Shown here piece by piece: positions 26,273-35,221 of a stretch of 64,000 nucleotides of DNA (position 1 is the stretch's first letter; the number at the start of each line of letters is the position of its first letter). The stretch spans positions 372,001 to 436,000 of the forward strand of contig JAPZUD010000002.1 of assembly GCA_027533425.1 (NCBI GenBank), read 5' to 3'. Below the pieces are notes generated by a model, which made no database searches, was not told where the DNA came from, and saw nothing but the letters and a program-made list of their open reading frames with translations. Source of the stretch: Beijerinckiaceae bacterium. GTDB taxonomy: Bacteria; Pseudomonadota; Alphaproteobacteria; Rhizobiales; Beijerinckiaceae. A program made the translations under genes and the position numbers.

Positions 26273-27462
26273 GCGCTGTCTGGAGAATTCGGGGCACGGG
26301 CCGCCCCCCGCACCTGCCGGCCATAGCCAAGCGCCTCGCGCTTCTCGTCATCTGTCAGGAAGGGCGCGGCCGAGACGCGGCGCCAGAGTGCCTCGCGTTC
26401 CTCCGCCAAAGCCTCGATCGCATCGAGATCGGGCCGGAAGCGCAGGAGCCCGCCTTGCGGCGGCTGCAACCAATGGGCGAAGGCCGCCTGCATCCGCTGC
26501 ACCATCGGCAGCACCGTCAACCGCAGCAGCGCGCGGTTCGCTTCGGCGTAATTGGCGTAGGTATTGTCGCCCGGCAGGCCCAGCAGCATCGGCGGCACGC
26601 CGAAGGCCAGCGCGATTTCCCGCGCCGCGCCGGCCTGGGCGGCGTGGAAATCCATGTCGCGCGGGCTGAGCGAGAGCGGCTTCCAGTCGAGCCCGCCCTC
26701 GAGCAGGATCGGCCTGCCGGCATTGCCGGCGCCCTGGAAGGCGGATTCCAGCTCGTCGCGCAGGCGGTCGAACTGGGTTTCCGTCATGCTGTCCGACGCG
26801 GCATAGACCAGCGCGCCGGAGGGCCGGGCGGAATTGTCCAGCAGGGCCTTGTTCCAGCGATGGGCGGCCTCGTGCATGGCCAATGCGGTTTCCGCGGCTG
26901 CCAGCGGGGCAAAGCCAAGCTGGTCATTCAGCGGGTCGAACAGACGGATATGGAGCAGATCGCCCGCACCGTCCGGGCCGGCCGGGAAGCGGATCGCCGC
27001 ACCGCCGGCGGCATAATCCCACGCGACCGGCCAGCCATCCGGGCCGGGCACGAGGCTCAGCCGGTCCGGCCGGAGGGCATGGAGCGCCAGCGGCCCGGCA
27101 TGGCCGGTGACGCGGGCAACATAGCCATTCCCGGATAGCAGGAGATGGCCATAAAGCGCCTCGAAGAGATCGGTGCCGCTGGCGGCGGGGTTCGGGCGCT
27201 CGAGCAGCCGGGCGAGCGGATGGTCGGGCGCTTCGCGGCCATCGATCAGCAAAGTCCAGCTGATGCTCGCCGCCGCCTCGGCCACCAGCCGCACGCAGCG
27301 ATAGACGATGGCGTTGCGGTGGAAGCCTGCCGCGACGAGGCCCGCGCCCTGCCGCGCCGGCAGGAAGCCGCCGCCGGGGCCGTGCAGGGCCACGAGCGGG
27401 ATGGTGGATTTGCGGCGCGACGGCGCCTGCCGGCCGAAGCGCCGGGTCAGCCAGGGAAGCAT
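26269..27462 (-). CDS. GTA g3: portal protein
   Basis: 397 residues from the ATG at 27462. HK97-type portal signatures: NAIVYRCVRLVAEAAASISW, LLLSGNGYVAR, AHRWNKALLDNSARPSGAL, and FGVPPMLLGLPGDNTYANYAEA. It forms the dodecameric ring through which DNA is packaged and ejected. Length is normal for the family. It lies 52 bases after the terminase stop. Confidence 0.94.
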   Translation of the reverse strand: MLPWLTRRFGRQAPSRRKSTIPLVALHGPGGGFLPARQGAGLVAAGFHRNAIVYRCVRLVAEAAASISWTLLIDGREAPDHPLARLLERPNPAASGTDLFEALYGHLLLSGNGYVARVTGHAGPLALHALRPDRLSLVPGPDGWPVAWDYAAGGAAIRFPAGPDGAGDLLHIRLFDPLNDQLGFAPLAAAETALAMHEAAHRWNKALLDNSARPSGALVYAASDSMTETQFDRLRDELESAFQGAGNAGRPILLEGGLDWKPLSLSPRDMDFHAAQAGAAREIALAFGVPPMLLGLPGDNTYANYAEANRALLRLTVLPMVQRMQAAFAHWLQPPQGGLLRFRPDLDAIEALAEEREALWRRVSAAPFLTDDEKREALGYGRQVRGAARAPNSPDSA

Positions 27463-27514
27463 CGGGGAATCTCCGGGTGGGGTGAACCGTTGGGCGTCGG
27501 GCCGTCTCGCCCGC

Positions 27515-28891
27515 TCAATCCAGCCGGCGGATGCGCGGCGCGGCGGCCTCGCCCTGCAGGCAGAGATGGGTGATGGCCCAGACGAGGGCATCGAGCCGGT
27601 CGGGCGAGCGGCCCCCCGGCAGGCCATCGGGGCCGAACATCGTCATTTCCTCCTCGAGCGCCGGGAAGGCGCCGGCATGGCGGACACGGCCCTGCGCATA
27701 GAGCGCGGCGACCGGCTCGGCCCGGGCATGCTTGCCGCGACGGGCGCGAAGCATGGTGACCGGCACGGCCGGGTCGATTGTCGCCAGCACGCTCCGCACC
27801 ATCTCGCCGCCCTGGTTCACCTCGACCAGCAGCGCATCGGCTTCCAGCCGGCGATAGGTGGCGATGGCCCGGCCCGCCCAGGCTTCGGGCGTGGCCCGTT
27901 CGAGCGAGGCATCGTCCAGCACATAGGCGAGGCCGGACGGCGCAAGCCCGGCGGCAACAATGCCACAGCGCCCGCCCCGCACCCCGCCGGCCGGCGGATC
28001 GACCGCCACGACGATCCGGCGGCAATCCTCCGCGGCGTCCACGCGTCCGGCCTCGATGGCCTCGCGGCGGAACAGCGCGTCGGACCGTTCCTCGACAAAA
28101 TCGCCCTCCAGCTCCTGTCGCCCGAGTGCCGTGCCGGCATAGCGGCCGACAATGGTGGCGAGGAAATGCGGCGCGAGATGCGCGGCATTGGCCCGGGTCG
28201 CGGCGCGGCTGAGTGCCGTGCGCGGATCGGCGGCAAGGCGCTTCAGCAGCCGCGTCGGGCGCGGCGTGGTGGTGATGACCTGACGGGGCCAGTCGCCGAG
28301 GCGGAGGCCGAATTGCAGCATGTCGAAGGTCGCCTCGGCCTGGCTCCATTTGGCGAGTTCGTCGCACCAGGCCGCCTCGAATTGCGGCCCGCGCAGGGAT
28401 TCGGGATCCTCGGCGGAGAAGCCCTGCGCCACCGCGCCATTCGGCCATTCAAGCCGACGGCGCGAGGCAAGCCAGAGCGGGCGCTGGCCGGGCGGGTGGA
28501 TGGCGAGCAGGCCGGACACGCCCTCGACCATCACCTCGCGCAGGTCCTGCAGGGTTTCCGCCACGATGGCGATCCGCCCCGCCGGGCGCCCGGCGAAAGG
28601 CGGCAGGCCAAGGGCCAGCCCGCGCACCCATTCGGCACCGGTGCGGGTTTTCCCCGCGCCGCGCCCGCCGAGGACCAGCCAGGTCGACCAGGGCCCGCCG
28701 CCCTGCGCGCTCTCGGGCGGCAGCTGGTCGGGCCGGGCGAAAAGCGGCCAGTCAGCCAGGAACCGCGCCAGAGCCTCAGGCCCCAGCCCCTCCAGCAGCG
28801 TCCGGGCCTGGCCGCTCTCGACGCAATGCATCAAGGCGTTGCGCAAGCTCGGTACGGAACGCCTCGAGGGATCGGACAGCATTTCCGGCAT
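27515..28891 (-). CDS. GTA g2: large terminase
   Basis: 458 residues from the ATG at 28891, which is preceded by a GGAAAGGGAAG purine tract; ATG 28831 is an alternative. Walker A LGGRGAGKT (about 75-82), Walker B region AAWCDEL, a coupling motif ITTTPRPT, and a RNase H-like nuclease with VVAVDPPAGG and DALVWAITHL. It packages headfuls of host DNA. The 5' end overlaps g1 by 116 bases, longer than usual, because both frames remain open. Confidence 0.94.
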   Translation of the reverse strand: MPEMLSDPSRRSVPSLRNALMHCVESGQARTLLEGLGPEALARFLADWPLFARPDQLPPESAQGGGPWSTWLVLGGRGAGKTRTGAEWVRGLALGLPPFAGRPAGRIAIVAETLQDLREVMVEGVSGLLAIHPPGQRPLWLASRRRLEWPNGAVAQGFSAEDPESLRGPQFEAAWCDELAKWSQAEATFDMLQFGLRLGDWPRQVITTTPRPTRLLKRLAADPRTALSRAATRANAAHLAPHFLATIVGRYAGTALGRQELEGDFVEERSDALFRREAIEAGRVDAAEDCRRIVVAVDPPAGGVRGGRCGIVAAGLAPSGLAYVLDDASLERATPEAWAGRAIATYRRLEADALLVEVNQGGEMVRSVLATIDPAVPVTMLRARRGKHARAEPVAALYAQGRVRHAGAFPALEEEMTMFGPDGLPGGRSPDRLDALVWAITHLCLQGEAAAPRIRRLD

Positions 28892-29132
28892 GATCTTCCC
28901 TTTCCGGCGCCCGATGGACCGGGCCCGTTTCGGCATCGAGCGCCACGAGATCACGCAGGGTCTTGGCGATCAGGGCGAGGGTGCGGGCATCGCGTTCGAG
29001 CAGGGCCGGATCGCCGGGCAAGGTGGCGAGCCGCGCCTCGATTTCCGCGACCTGCTTCTCGGCAGCGGACCAGAGCCGGCGGATCAGCGGGCGGCGCGCC
29101 CGCCGGCGCGGCCGGGCAGGATCAGGGGGCAT
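28776..29132 (-). CDS. GTA g1: small terminase subunit
   Basis: 118 residues from the ATG at 29132, with GGAGG five bases upstream. An Arg/Pro-rich N-terminus is followed by helices (RLWSAAEKQVAEIEARL, LALIAKTLRDLVALDAE) like those of GTA g1, then a conserved C-terminal EAFRTELAQRLDALR segment. It partners the large terminase. It is the first gene of the cluster, so the GTA promoter should lie upstream of 29132. Confidence 0.8.
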   Translation of the reverse strand: MPPDPARPRRRARRPLIRRLWSAAEKQVAEIEARLATLPGDPALLERDARTLALIAKTLRDLVALDAETGPVHRAPEREDHAGNAVRSLEAFRTELAQRLDALRRERPGPDAAGGAGA

Positions 29133-29299
29133 GGGGGCCTCCGGGATGGGGAGTGGGAAATGGGAGTGGGGGTTGGCAACCGGCAATCGGCATGGCCGCT
29201 GACCAAGGGGCGGCAGCGGCCGGATTTACAGTGACGGATGCGAAGGGCGGTGTGTTTCTCCCCGCCCCCGCGGGGAGCAGAAGCGGGCGTGATGCGAGG

Positions 29300-29357
29300 C
29301 CCCCTCACCCGCCGCCGCGTTGCGGCGTCGACCTCTCCCCGAGGGGGAGAGGCGGGG
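29300..29357. repeat. Short intergenic repeat (CCCCTCACCC...CTCTCCCC), copy A
   Basis: Begins CCCCTCACCC, has a small internal hairpin (CCGCCGCG TT GCGGCG) and ends in ACCTCTCCCCGAGGGGGAGAGG, itself a palindrome. The same unit is at 57831-57893 and a diverged copy is at 29385-29443. Such repeats are scattered in Rhizobiales genomes. Confidence 0.75.
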
Positions 29358-29384
29358 TGCCCGCTGGATCGGCACCATGAGCAT

Positions 29385-29443
29385 CCCCTCACCCGCCAAA
29401 GCTACGCATCGGCAGGCTCCCCGGCGGGAGAGGTGGTGGTGAG
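29385..29443. repeat. Short intergenic repeat, diverged copy C
   Basis: Starts CCCCTCACCCGCC and ends CTCCCCGGCGGGAGAGG, matching copies A and B at both ends but with a different middle. Confidence 0.55.
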
Positions 29444-29533
29444 GCGCCGTGGCGCAGTCCGGGAACGTGCGGTTTTTATGCCCCAAGGCCGTGACGTCGT
29501 CAAGGACTTTTTTCGTATAAGCGGACTATTTTC

Positions 29534-30058
29534 TTATTTCTTTGTGCTTTCAGGGGCTTGCCCCTGTCCCTGCCCGGCGGGATCGCGGCGACGGGGGCGG
29601 CGCGGCCAGCGGCCCGGCCAGGCGCGGATCCGCTCGACCAGTTCGGGCAAGGAGAGTTCGTCCTCATGCGCATGGACCCGACCGGCCACGCTGGCGCCGG
29701 CTTCGCGCACACTCTCGGCGCGGCCGCTGACCAGCGGGTGCCAATCCGGAAGGGATTTCCCTTCTGCCAGAAGGCGATAGGCACAGCTCGGCGGCATCCA
29801 GCCGAAGCTGCCGGCATTGTCAGGCGTCAGGCGCACGCAATCGGGCACCTCGCGGTCGCGGTTCGGATAGTCGCGGCAGCGGCAGCCGGTCGTGTCAAAC
29901 AGGCGGCAGGCCACGTCGGTGAAATAGTATTTGCCGGTATCCTCGTCTTCCATCTTGATGAGGCAACAGCGGCCGCAGCCATCGCACAGGCTTTCCCATT
30001 CCGCCTCGTTCATCTCGGCGAGAGTCTTGGATTTCCAGAAAGGCGGCGGCGCGGTCAT
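29534..30058 (-). CDS. YcgN/UPF0260-type cysteine cluster protein
   Basis: 174 residues. Starts with [23 protein letters not shown], the family hallmark. Cysteines in [19 protein letters not shown] and PDCVRL form a CxxCxxxCC-type cluster that probably binds zinc or an iron-sulfur centre. The biochemical role of the family is unknown. The tail after residue 140 is Arg/Pro/Gln-rich and looks unstructured. Confidence 0.9.
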   Translation of the reverse strand: MTAPPPFWKSKTLAEMNEAEWESLCDGCGRCCLIKMEDEDTGKYYFTDVACRLFDTTGCRCRDYPNRDREVPDCVRLTPDNAGSFGWMPPSCAYRLLAEGKSLPDWHPLVSGRAESVREAGASVAGRVHAHEDELSLPELVERIRAWPGRWPRRPRRRDPAGQGQGQAPESTKK

Positions 30059-30107
30059 CTGTTCTTGTGTGCAAGCCGGGCCGTGGCCGTCAAGGGCGCG
30101 CCTCGTT

Positions 30108-30136
30108 TTGGACGCGCCCGGCAGGCTGTGTTATGG
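30108..30136 (+). promoter_or_regulatory. Putative promoter for the PBP gene
   Basis: TTGGAC (30108-30113), a 17-base spacer, then TTATGG (30131-30136) with an AT-rich TATATT just after. It lies in the divergent gap between the YcgN-like gene and the penicillin-binding protein gene. The -10 match is weak. Confidence 0.3.
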
Positions 30137-30197
30137 ATATATTGGACATTCATCATGTTGATGGTTTCCGTTCGCTCCCTGCCCGTATGCCGGCCCC

Positions 30198-32387
30198 ATG
30201 ACCGAGTTCCGCACCCTCTCCCTCCGGGAAAAACTGGCGCGCCGCCTGCGCGATGCCGATGCCTGGCTGGAAGATGCCCTGCACCGGCTCGGCGAGCGGG
30301 TGAAGGAGGGGCTCTGGCGGATCCGCCATGCCTCGGACCGGCTGGAGCCCTCGCCCGGCGGGCGGGTCGCGGTGACGGTGGCCTGCGAAGTCCTGACCTA
30401 TTGCCTGATCGGCGGTATCTTCATGACCGCGCTGGCAAAGCCGGCTTTCCGGGCCGTGAACGAGGATGACTGGCTGAAGCAGCAGGACCTTGCGGTCACC
30501 TTCGTTGACCAGACCGGCGCCGTGATCGGCAAGCGCGGCATCCTGCACAGCGAGGCGATCGCGATCGAGGACCTGCCGGAACATCTTGTCAAGGCAGCGC
30601 TTGCCACCGAAGACCGCCGCTTCTACGAGCATTGGGGCATTGATCCGCAAGGGCTTTTCCGTGCGGTTGTCGCGAATGCCCGGGCCAATGGCGTGGTGCA
30701 GGGCGGCTCGACCATCACCCAGCAACTGGCCAAGAACCTGTTCCTGAACAACGAGCGCTCGCTCGAGAGGAAAATCAAGGAAGCCTTCCTCGCGCTCTGG
30801 CTGGAATCGCGCCTTTCGAAGCGCGAGATCCTGAAGCTCTATCTTGATCGCGCCTATCTCGGGAATGGCGTGTTCGGCGTGCAATCCGCCGCCGAGCATT
30901 ATTTCGGCAAGAATGTCCGCGACCTGACCCTCGCCGAAGCGGCGATGATTGCCGGCCTGTTCAAGGCGCCGTCGAAATTCTCGCCGAATGTGAACCTGCC
31001 GGCGGCCCGCGCCCGGGCAGCGGATGTGCTCTCGAACATGGTCGAGGCCGGGTTCCTGACGCAGGGCCAGGTCTCCACTGCCCTGCGCAACCCCGCGACG
31101 CCGGTCGAGCGGGCGAACCAGAACATCGCCGATTACGCGCTCGATTTCGGCTTCGAGGAGATCAAGCAGCTCGCTGCGGCCGGCAAGCTCGGCAATCACC
31201 GGACGCTGATCGTCCGGGCGACGATCGATCCCGGGCTGCAGAAGCATGTCGAGCGGGCCTCGGAATCGATCCTGCGCCAGCACGGGCCGAATTACCGGGT
31301 GAAGCAGGCAGCGCTCGTCATGCTCGATCATACCGGCGGGCTGCGCGCCATGGTCGGCGGGCGCGATTACGGGCAGAGCCAGTTCAACCGCGCCGTGCAG
31401 GCGATGCGGCAGCCGGGCTCGTCGTTCAAGCCCTTCGTCTATGCGGCGGCGCTGAATGACGGCGTGATCAAGCCGGAGAGCATCGTCGTCGACCGGCCGA
31501 CCTGCGTGAATATCGGCCGGCCCTGGTGCCCGCAGAATTACGGCCGTTCCTATGCCGGTTCGATGACGGCCATCGTGGCTCTCGCCAAGTCGATCAATAC
31601 GATCCCGATCCAGCTGAACGAGAAGCTCGGCAAGGGCAATCACAAGGCCGGGCGGGAACGCGTTCATGATGTGATGCGCAAGGTGGGCTTCGCCAACGAG
31701 GTGCGCGACATTCCCGGCATGCCGCTGGGCGTCAGCGAGGTGACGGTGGTGGATATGGCCACCGGCTTCAATGCCTTCGCCAATGGCGGCAAGCTGGCGA
31801 AACCCTATGTCGCCCGCGAGATCCTCACCCCTGCCGGGGAAGTGATCTACCGCGCCGAGCAGGACCTCGCGAAACGGCCGCAGGTGCTGCCCTCCTATGT
31901 GGCGCTCGACATGAACCGCATGCTCCGCCAGGTCGTCACGGCCGGCACGGGAAGGCGGGCGGCGCTGCCGGGCATTCCTACTGCCGGCAAGACCGGCACG
32001 ACCGATGAATACCGCAATGCCTGGTTCGTCGGTTACTCGGGCAATTTCACCACGGCGGTCTGGTTCGGCAATGACGATTACACCGCGACCAACAACATGA
32101 CCGGCGGCTCGCTGCCGGCCATGCTGTTCCAGCAGGCCATGGCCTTCGCGCATCTCGATATTGACGCGCTGAACATTCCCGGCCTCGGCGACGAGGACAA
32201 GCCGGTGCGCGATCCGAAGCTGGCCGAGCTGGCCGGCGCTCTGGAGACCAGCTTGCCGCAGGCCGGCCGGCTGTACCGGCTCTCGCCGCGTGGCAAGGCG
32301 GTCCTGCGCGAGATCGAGGCTGACGGCGAGGACAAGCCGGCCGGGCCGGTTTCCGGGCTCGGCGCGGCACCGGCTCCACGTTCATAA
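30198..32387 (+). CDS. Class A penicillin-binding protein (transglycosylase/transpeptidase)
   Basis: 729 residues. A cytoplasmic N-terminus of about 57 residues, a membrane helix (about 58-80), a GT51 glycosyltransferase domain with EDRRFYEHWGID (Glu138) and GGSTITQQLAKN, then a transpeptidase domain with the active-site serine in PGSSFKPF (Ser408, Lys411), SIN and KTGTT. It builds and cross-links peptidoglycan at the inner membrane. Most like PBP1a/1b-type proteins of rhizobia. The gene seems single, followed after 16 bases by the DUF1214 gene. Confidence 0.94.
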   Translation: MTEFRTLSLREKLARRLRDADAWLEDALHRLGERVKEGLWRIRHASDRLEPSPGGRVAVTVACEVLTYCLIGGIFMTALAKPAFRAVNEDDWLKQQDLAVTFVDQTGAVIGKRGILHSEAIAIEDLPEHLVKAALATEDRRFYEHWGIDPQGLFRAVVANARANGVVQGGSTITQQLAKNLFLNNERSLERKIKEAFLALWLESRLSKREILKLYLDRAYLGNGVFGVQSAAEHYFGKNVRDLTLAEAAMIAGLFKAPSKFSPNVNLPAARARAADVLSNMVEAGFLTQGQVSTALRNPATPVERANQNIADYALDFGFEEIKQLAAAGKLGNHRTLIVRATIDPGLQKHVERASESILRQHGPNYRVKQAALVMLDHTGGLRAMVGGRDYGQSQFNRAVQAMRQPGSSFKPFVYAAALNDGVIKPESIVVDRPTCVNIGRPWCPQNYGRSYAGSMTAIVALAKSINTIPIQLNEKLGKGNHKAGRERVHDVMRKVGFANEVRDIPGMPLGVSEVTVVDMATGFNAFANGGKLAKPYVAREILTPAGEVIYRAEQDLAKRPQVLPSYVALDMNRMLRQVVTAGTGRRAALPGIPTAGKTGTTDEYRNAWFVGYSGNFTTAVWFGNDDYTATNNMTGGSLPAMLFQQAMAFAHLDIDALNIPGLGDEDKPVRDPKLAELAGALETSLPQAGRLYRLSPRGKAVLREIEADGEDKPAGPVSGLGAAPAPRS

Positions 32388-32403
32388 GGGCCGGCCCCGG
32401 ATC

Positions 32404-32982
32404 ATGCGCCTGCTTCTTCTCCTGATCGTGGCCCTGGCGGGGCTGGCCAGCGGCGGAGCCCTGACCTTCCTCGCCGTGGCCGGGCCGACCGCCTTTCCGC
32501 ATGCGCTGACCGGCGGCTGGCTGTTCCTGCCCCGGCAGGGGGCGCCGGAGATCGACCCCTATACGCGGGCGCGGATGTTCTACGAGGGCGAATTGCCGCT
32601 TGCCGCAGGCGAGGGCTTCGCCTTGCGGGCCCGGGCGGACAGCGACGGCAACACCCTGTCCTCCCGCTGTGAATACCGGCTCTGGGCGCCCTTCCCGGCT
32701 GCCCGCTACTGGACTGTGACCCTCGTCGACGCGAACGGCCGGCTCGTTCCCAACCTCGCCGAGCGGCATGGATTCACGTCGGCCGAGATCATCCGGCCGG
32801 CGGAAGGGCCGTTCACGATCGAGATCGGGCCCGAGCCCCTGGCAGGCAACTGGCTGCCGACCGGACGCGAGGCGCAGGAGATCCAGGTCATCCTCCGGCT
32901 CTACGAGACTCCGCTTGCGGCCACGGCAACACAGCTTGACCCGCGCACCATCCCGCGGCTCAGCCGGATCCGGTGCCTGTGA
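32404..32982 (+). CDS. DUF1214 domain membrane-anchored protein
   Basis: 192 residues from the ATG at 32404. An N-terminal signal/anchor helix (about 1-22) is followed by the DUF1214 domain with TRARMFYEGELPLAAGEGFAL, YRLWAPFPAARYWTVTLVD and a NWLPT motif. Function of DUF1214 is unknown. The stop TGA overlaps the ATG of the DUF1254 gene, so the two are coupled and likely interact, as in other rhizobia. Confidence 0.88.
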   Translation: MRLLLLLIVALAGLASGGALTFLAVAGPTAFPHALTGGWLFLPRQGAPEIDPYTRARMFYEGELPLAAGEGFALRARADSDGNTLSSRCEYRLWAPFPAARYWTVTLVDANGRLVPNLAERHGFTSAEIIRPAEGPFTIEIGPEPLAGNWLPTGREAQEIQVILRLYETPLAATATQLDPRTIPRLSRIRCL

Positions 32983-33530
32983 TGCCGGTCTCGCTGCTGG
33001 CCCTGGTCTTTGTGCTGATGGCGACGCTGGCGCATATCATCAGCCTGTTCATCCTGCCTTTCGGCACGAAGGACGACGTGTTCTCGCGGCTCGAGCGCGG
33101 CGCCGCCACGAACATGATCGCGCTGATCGACGCGGAGGATCTGAAGGGCCTGCCCTATGTCGATCCGGCGGTGGCCATGGCGGTCTGCCATTACGATCTC
33201 TCCGCGGGCCCGGTGCGCCTGCGCGTGCCGCTCTCCGAGACGTTCCTTTCGATCAGCCTCGCCGAGCGGCATCGCGGCATCTATGCCTCCGTCTCCGACC
33301 GGGCGGCCACCGGCGGCAGCCTGGACCTCGTGGTGGCAACACAGGCACAGCTCGACCGGATCACCCGCCTCGATGACGAGGAGCAGGCGATCGAGGAGAT
33401 CCGCATGCCGGCCCGCCAGATTACCGGCCTCGCCATCATGAAGGTTTTCGTGGACCGGCCCAGCAGCCGCGCCCGGGCGCAGGACGTGCTGCGCGCCGCC
33501 CGCTGCGAAAGCGAGCGGCTGCCGGATTAG
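32982..33530 (+). CDS. DUF1254-like membrane-anchored protein
   Basis: 182 residues from the ATG at 32982. One N-terminal helix (about 3-27), then a domain with ERGAATNMIALID, LPYVDPAVAMAVCHYDLSAGPVR and ETFLSISLAERHRGIYAS. It resembles the short DUF1254 partner of DUF1214 proteins. Unknown function; probably a complex with the upstream protein at the periplasmic face. Confidence 0.78.
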   Translation: MPVSLLALVFVLMATLAHIISLFILPFGTKDDVFSRLERGAATNMIALIDAEDLKGLPYVDPAVAMAVCHYDLSAGPVRLRVPLSETFLSISLAERHRGIYASVSDRAATGGSLDLVVATQAQLDRITRLDDEEQAIEEIRMPARQITGLAIMKVFVDRPSSRARAQDVLRAARCESERLPD

Positions 33531-33533
33531 CCC

Positions 33534-34400
33534 TCAGCCCTTGCGGACGAGCGGGCGCGGGGTCATGACCGGCGGCATCTCGACCTCGCGCAGGCAATGG
33601 CCGGGGATCTGCATCGCGCCCTTGGTGAAGCGGCCGATATCGGCCTCGAAGGCCATCAACGTGCGCTCGGAGGGGATGGCCTCGCGTTCGGGCCCCTCGA
33701 CAAGCAGATGCTCGAGCGAATAGCGGTATTGCGCCGCGCGGTCATAGAAGGACCAGTTCACCCGGGCGATGATCAGCGCGTTCTCGCAGATCCGCTCCAG
33801 CGCCTCGTTGCGCTGCTCCTCCGTCAGGTGGCCGACCTGGCCGAGGCTGCGTGCGCGGACGTGATCGGCCTGGATGACCTGCGAGGCGACGAGCCGGAAA
33901 TGCGGCACCAGCGCGTGATCGGCCGAGATCGTATCCTTCACGCGGTTGTAGCGCGAGACCAGCGAGGAAAAGGCATGGCCGGGATTGGCGACCCGGCGCA
34001 GGATCGGCGAATCATTCCGTGCGCCGAAATGCGGCCCGCCCATGATGGTCCTGTGGAACAGCGTGACGTCATGCTCGCGCGGGGGGATGATGCGATGGAA
34101 GGCGAGGTTTCGTTCCTGCCAGGTGCCACGCGGGGCATCGGTTTCCGGCATCAGGAAGTTCCAGGCGCGGTTGCGCAGTTCCTTCTCGTCCTCGGTGTAG
34201 GCGTAGAAGGACGAGGGCTCGCCCCGCATCCGCGCCGAGACCGTGCCGGTGAAAGGCAGCAGCACGTCATTGGTGAAACCCTGCTGCGGCCGCCCGAAAT
34301 CGCCGGTGGTCGGCGTGCAGGCAAGAAGTGGCAGCGTGAGGACCGCAGCGAGGCCGGGCGCACGGAAAAGGCGGAAGAACGGGGCGGAAACGGACTGCAT
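33534..34400 (-). CDS. Putative lipoprotein, unknown family
   Basis: 288 residues from the ATG at 34400. The N-terminus has a hydrophobic stretch and a lipobox LPLLAC, with Cys near residue 27, so it is likely lipid-anchored in the envelope. The mature part has no domain I recognise; it contains REHDVTLFHRTIMGGPHFGARND and many His/Arg residues. It converges with the DUF1254 gene, three bases apart. Confidence 0.7.
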   Translation of the reverse strand: MQSVSAPFFRLFRAPGLAAVLTLPLLACTPTTGDFGRPQQGFTNDVLLPFTGTVSARMRGEPSSFYAYTEDEKELRNRAWNFLMPETDAPRGTWQERNLAFHRIIPPREHDVTLFHRTIMGGPHFGARNDSPILRRVANPGHAFSSLVSRYNRVKDTISADHALVPHFRLVASQVIQADHVRARSLGQVGHLTEEQRNEALERICENALIIARVNWSFYDRAAQYRYSLEHLLVEGPEREAIPSERTLMAFEADIGRFTKGAMQIPGHCLREVEMPPVMTPRPLVRKG

Positions 34401-34537
34401 CGGGCCTCCTCGCCAGCAGGCCGCGCCGGGCCGGGCGTGCGGCAGCACGCGCGAGGGCGGGCCCACCGCGCGCATGCGGTTGGGCTTTCCCTGTCGCGCC
34501 GGCAAGCGGGCTCAGGGCGGGAACGGGGTACGCAGGG

Positions 34538-34735
34538 TTACGCGCGCTTGCGCCGGCCGGAGCGGGGGCTCTGGCTCTTGGGGGCGCGAGCGGGGGGGTC
34601 GTCGTGACGTTCGTAGCGGACGCCGGTGAACAGCAGGATGGTCGCGCCGGAGCCGCCGTTGCCCAGCGGTTCACCCGCCGGCAGCGTGCCCGGTTTGGCC
34701 CCTTGACGAGGCCGGAAGCGGATCAGTTCGCCCAT
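34538..34735 (-). CDS. Small conserved hypothetical protein
   Basis: 65 residues from the ATG at 34735, which has a good AAGGAG upstream. MGELIRFRPRQGAKPGTLP, then GNGGSGATILLFTGVRYERHD, then a basic SQSPRSGRRKRA tail. I recall similar short proteins in other Rhizobiales but know no function. The basic end suggests nucleic acid or ribosome contact (inference). Confidence 0.65.
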   Translation of the reverse strand: MGELIRFRPRQGAKPGTLPAGEPLGNGGSGATILLFTGVRYERHDDPPARAPKSQSPRSGRRKRA

Positions 34736-34866
34736 GGCCAAAACTCCTTCGGAAGGGATGCCGCACGCCGGCACGCGGCGTCGAATCAACCCTTCCTTGA
34801 GGAAATTGCGGGCAATGTCTTAAGAGGTGCTTAAGGAGCGTGCCGAAACGGGCCGCTCGCACGGGG

Positions 34867-35220
34867 TCAGCCTCCGGGCTCGATCACCGGATCGAGGAAA
34901 TGGCGGCCCTGCCGGTCCTCGATCTCGACGATCCAGCAATCCGGATCGAAGCGGATTTCCTTGTCCAGCCGCGCCTCGATGGCCGGCCGCTCGAGCACCG
35001 GCGCGGCATGGAGCCGGGTGAAGACCCTGTCCTCGGGCTTGCCTTCGTAGCTCGACATCGGCGCCGGGCCATAGAGTGCCGCCGTGCCGTCGAGATGGTC
35101 GACCACCACGAAAACCGTGCCGGCCTCGGTTCCGCCCCGGCGGCGCAGGGCCCCGAAGGCGCCTTCGATCGCGGCGCGACGGAGATAGGCGGAGACGAAG
35201 AAGTCACTCGTCAGCCGCAT
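34867..35220 (-). CDS. DUF1491 family protein
   Basis: 117 residues from the ATG at 35220. Typical DUF1491 features: MRLTSDFFVSAYLRRAAIEG, GTVFVVVDHLDGTAALYGPAP, and RLDKEIRFDPDCWIVEIEDRQG. Small alphaproteobacterial cytoplasmic protein of unknown function. It starts one base after the stop of the peptidoglycan-binding gene, so they form an operon. Confidence 0.88.
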   Translation of the reverse strand: MRLTSDFFVSAYLRRAAIEGAFGALRRRGGTEAGTVFVVVDHLDGTAALYGPAPMSSYEGKPEDRVFTRLHAAPVLERPAIEARLDKEIRFDPDCWIVEIEDRQGRHFLDPVIEPGG

Positions 35221-35221
35221 G

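Larger units (their letters stand above)
29133..29533. other. Intergenic region upstream of the GTA operon, with two short repeats
   Basis: 401 bases without a gene. On the minus strand the proximal part is a C-rich leader (CCCACTCCC repeated) and a possible -10-like TGTAAAT near 29222-29228; I see no convincing -35 or CtrA-type TTAA pair. The distal part holds two copies of a Rhizobiales-type short repeat (29300-29357 and 29385-29443). It must contain the GTA promoter unless transcription comes from further upstream. Confidence 0.5.

Noticed and set aside
29133-29533. A CtrA-type promoter (TTAA-N7-TTAA) for the GTA
   Set aside because: No such pair is present in the region.
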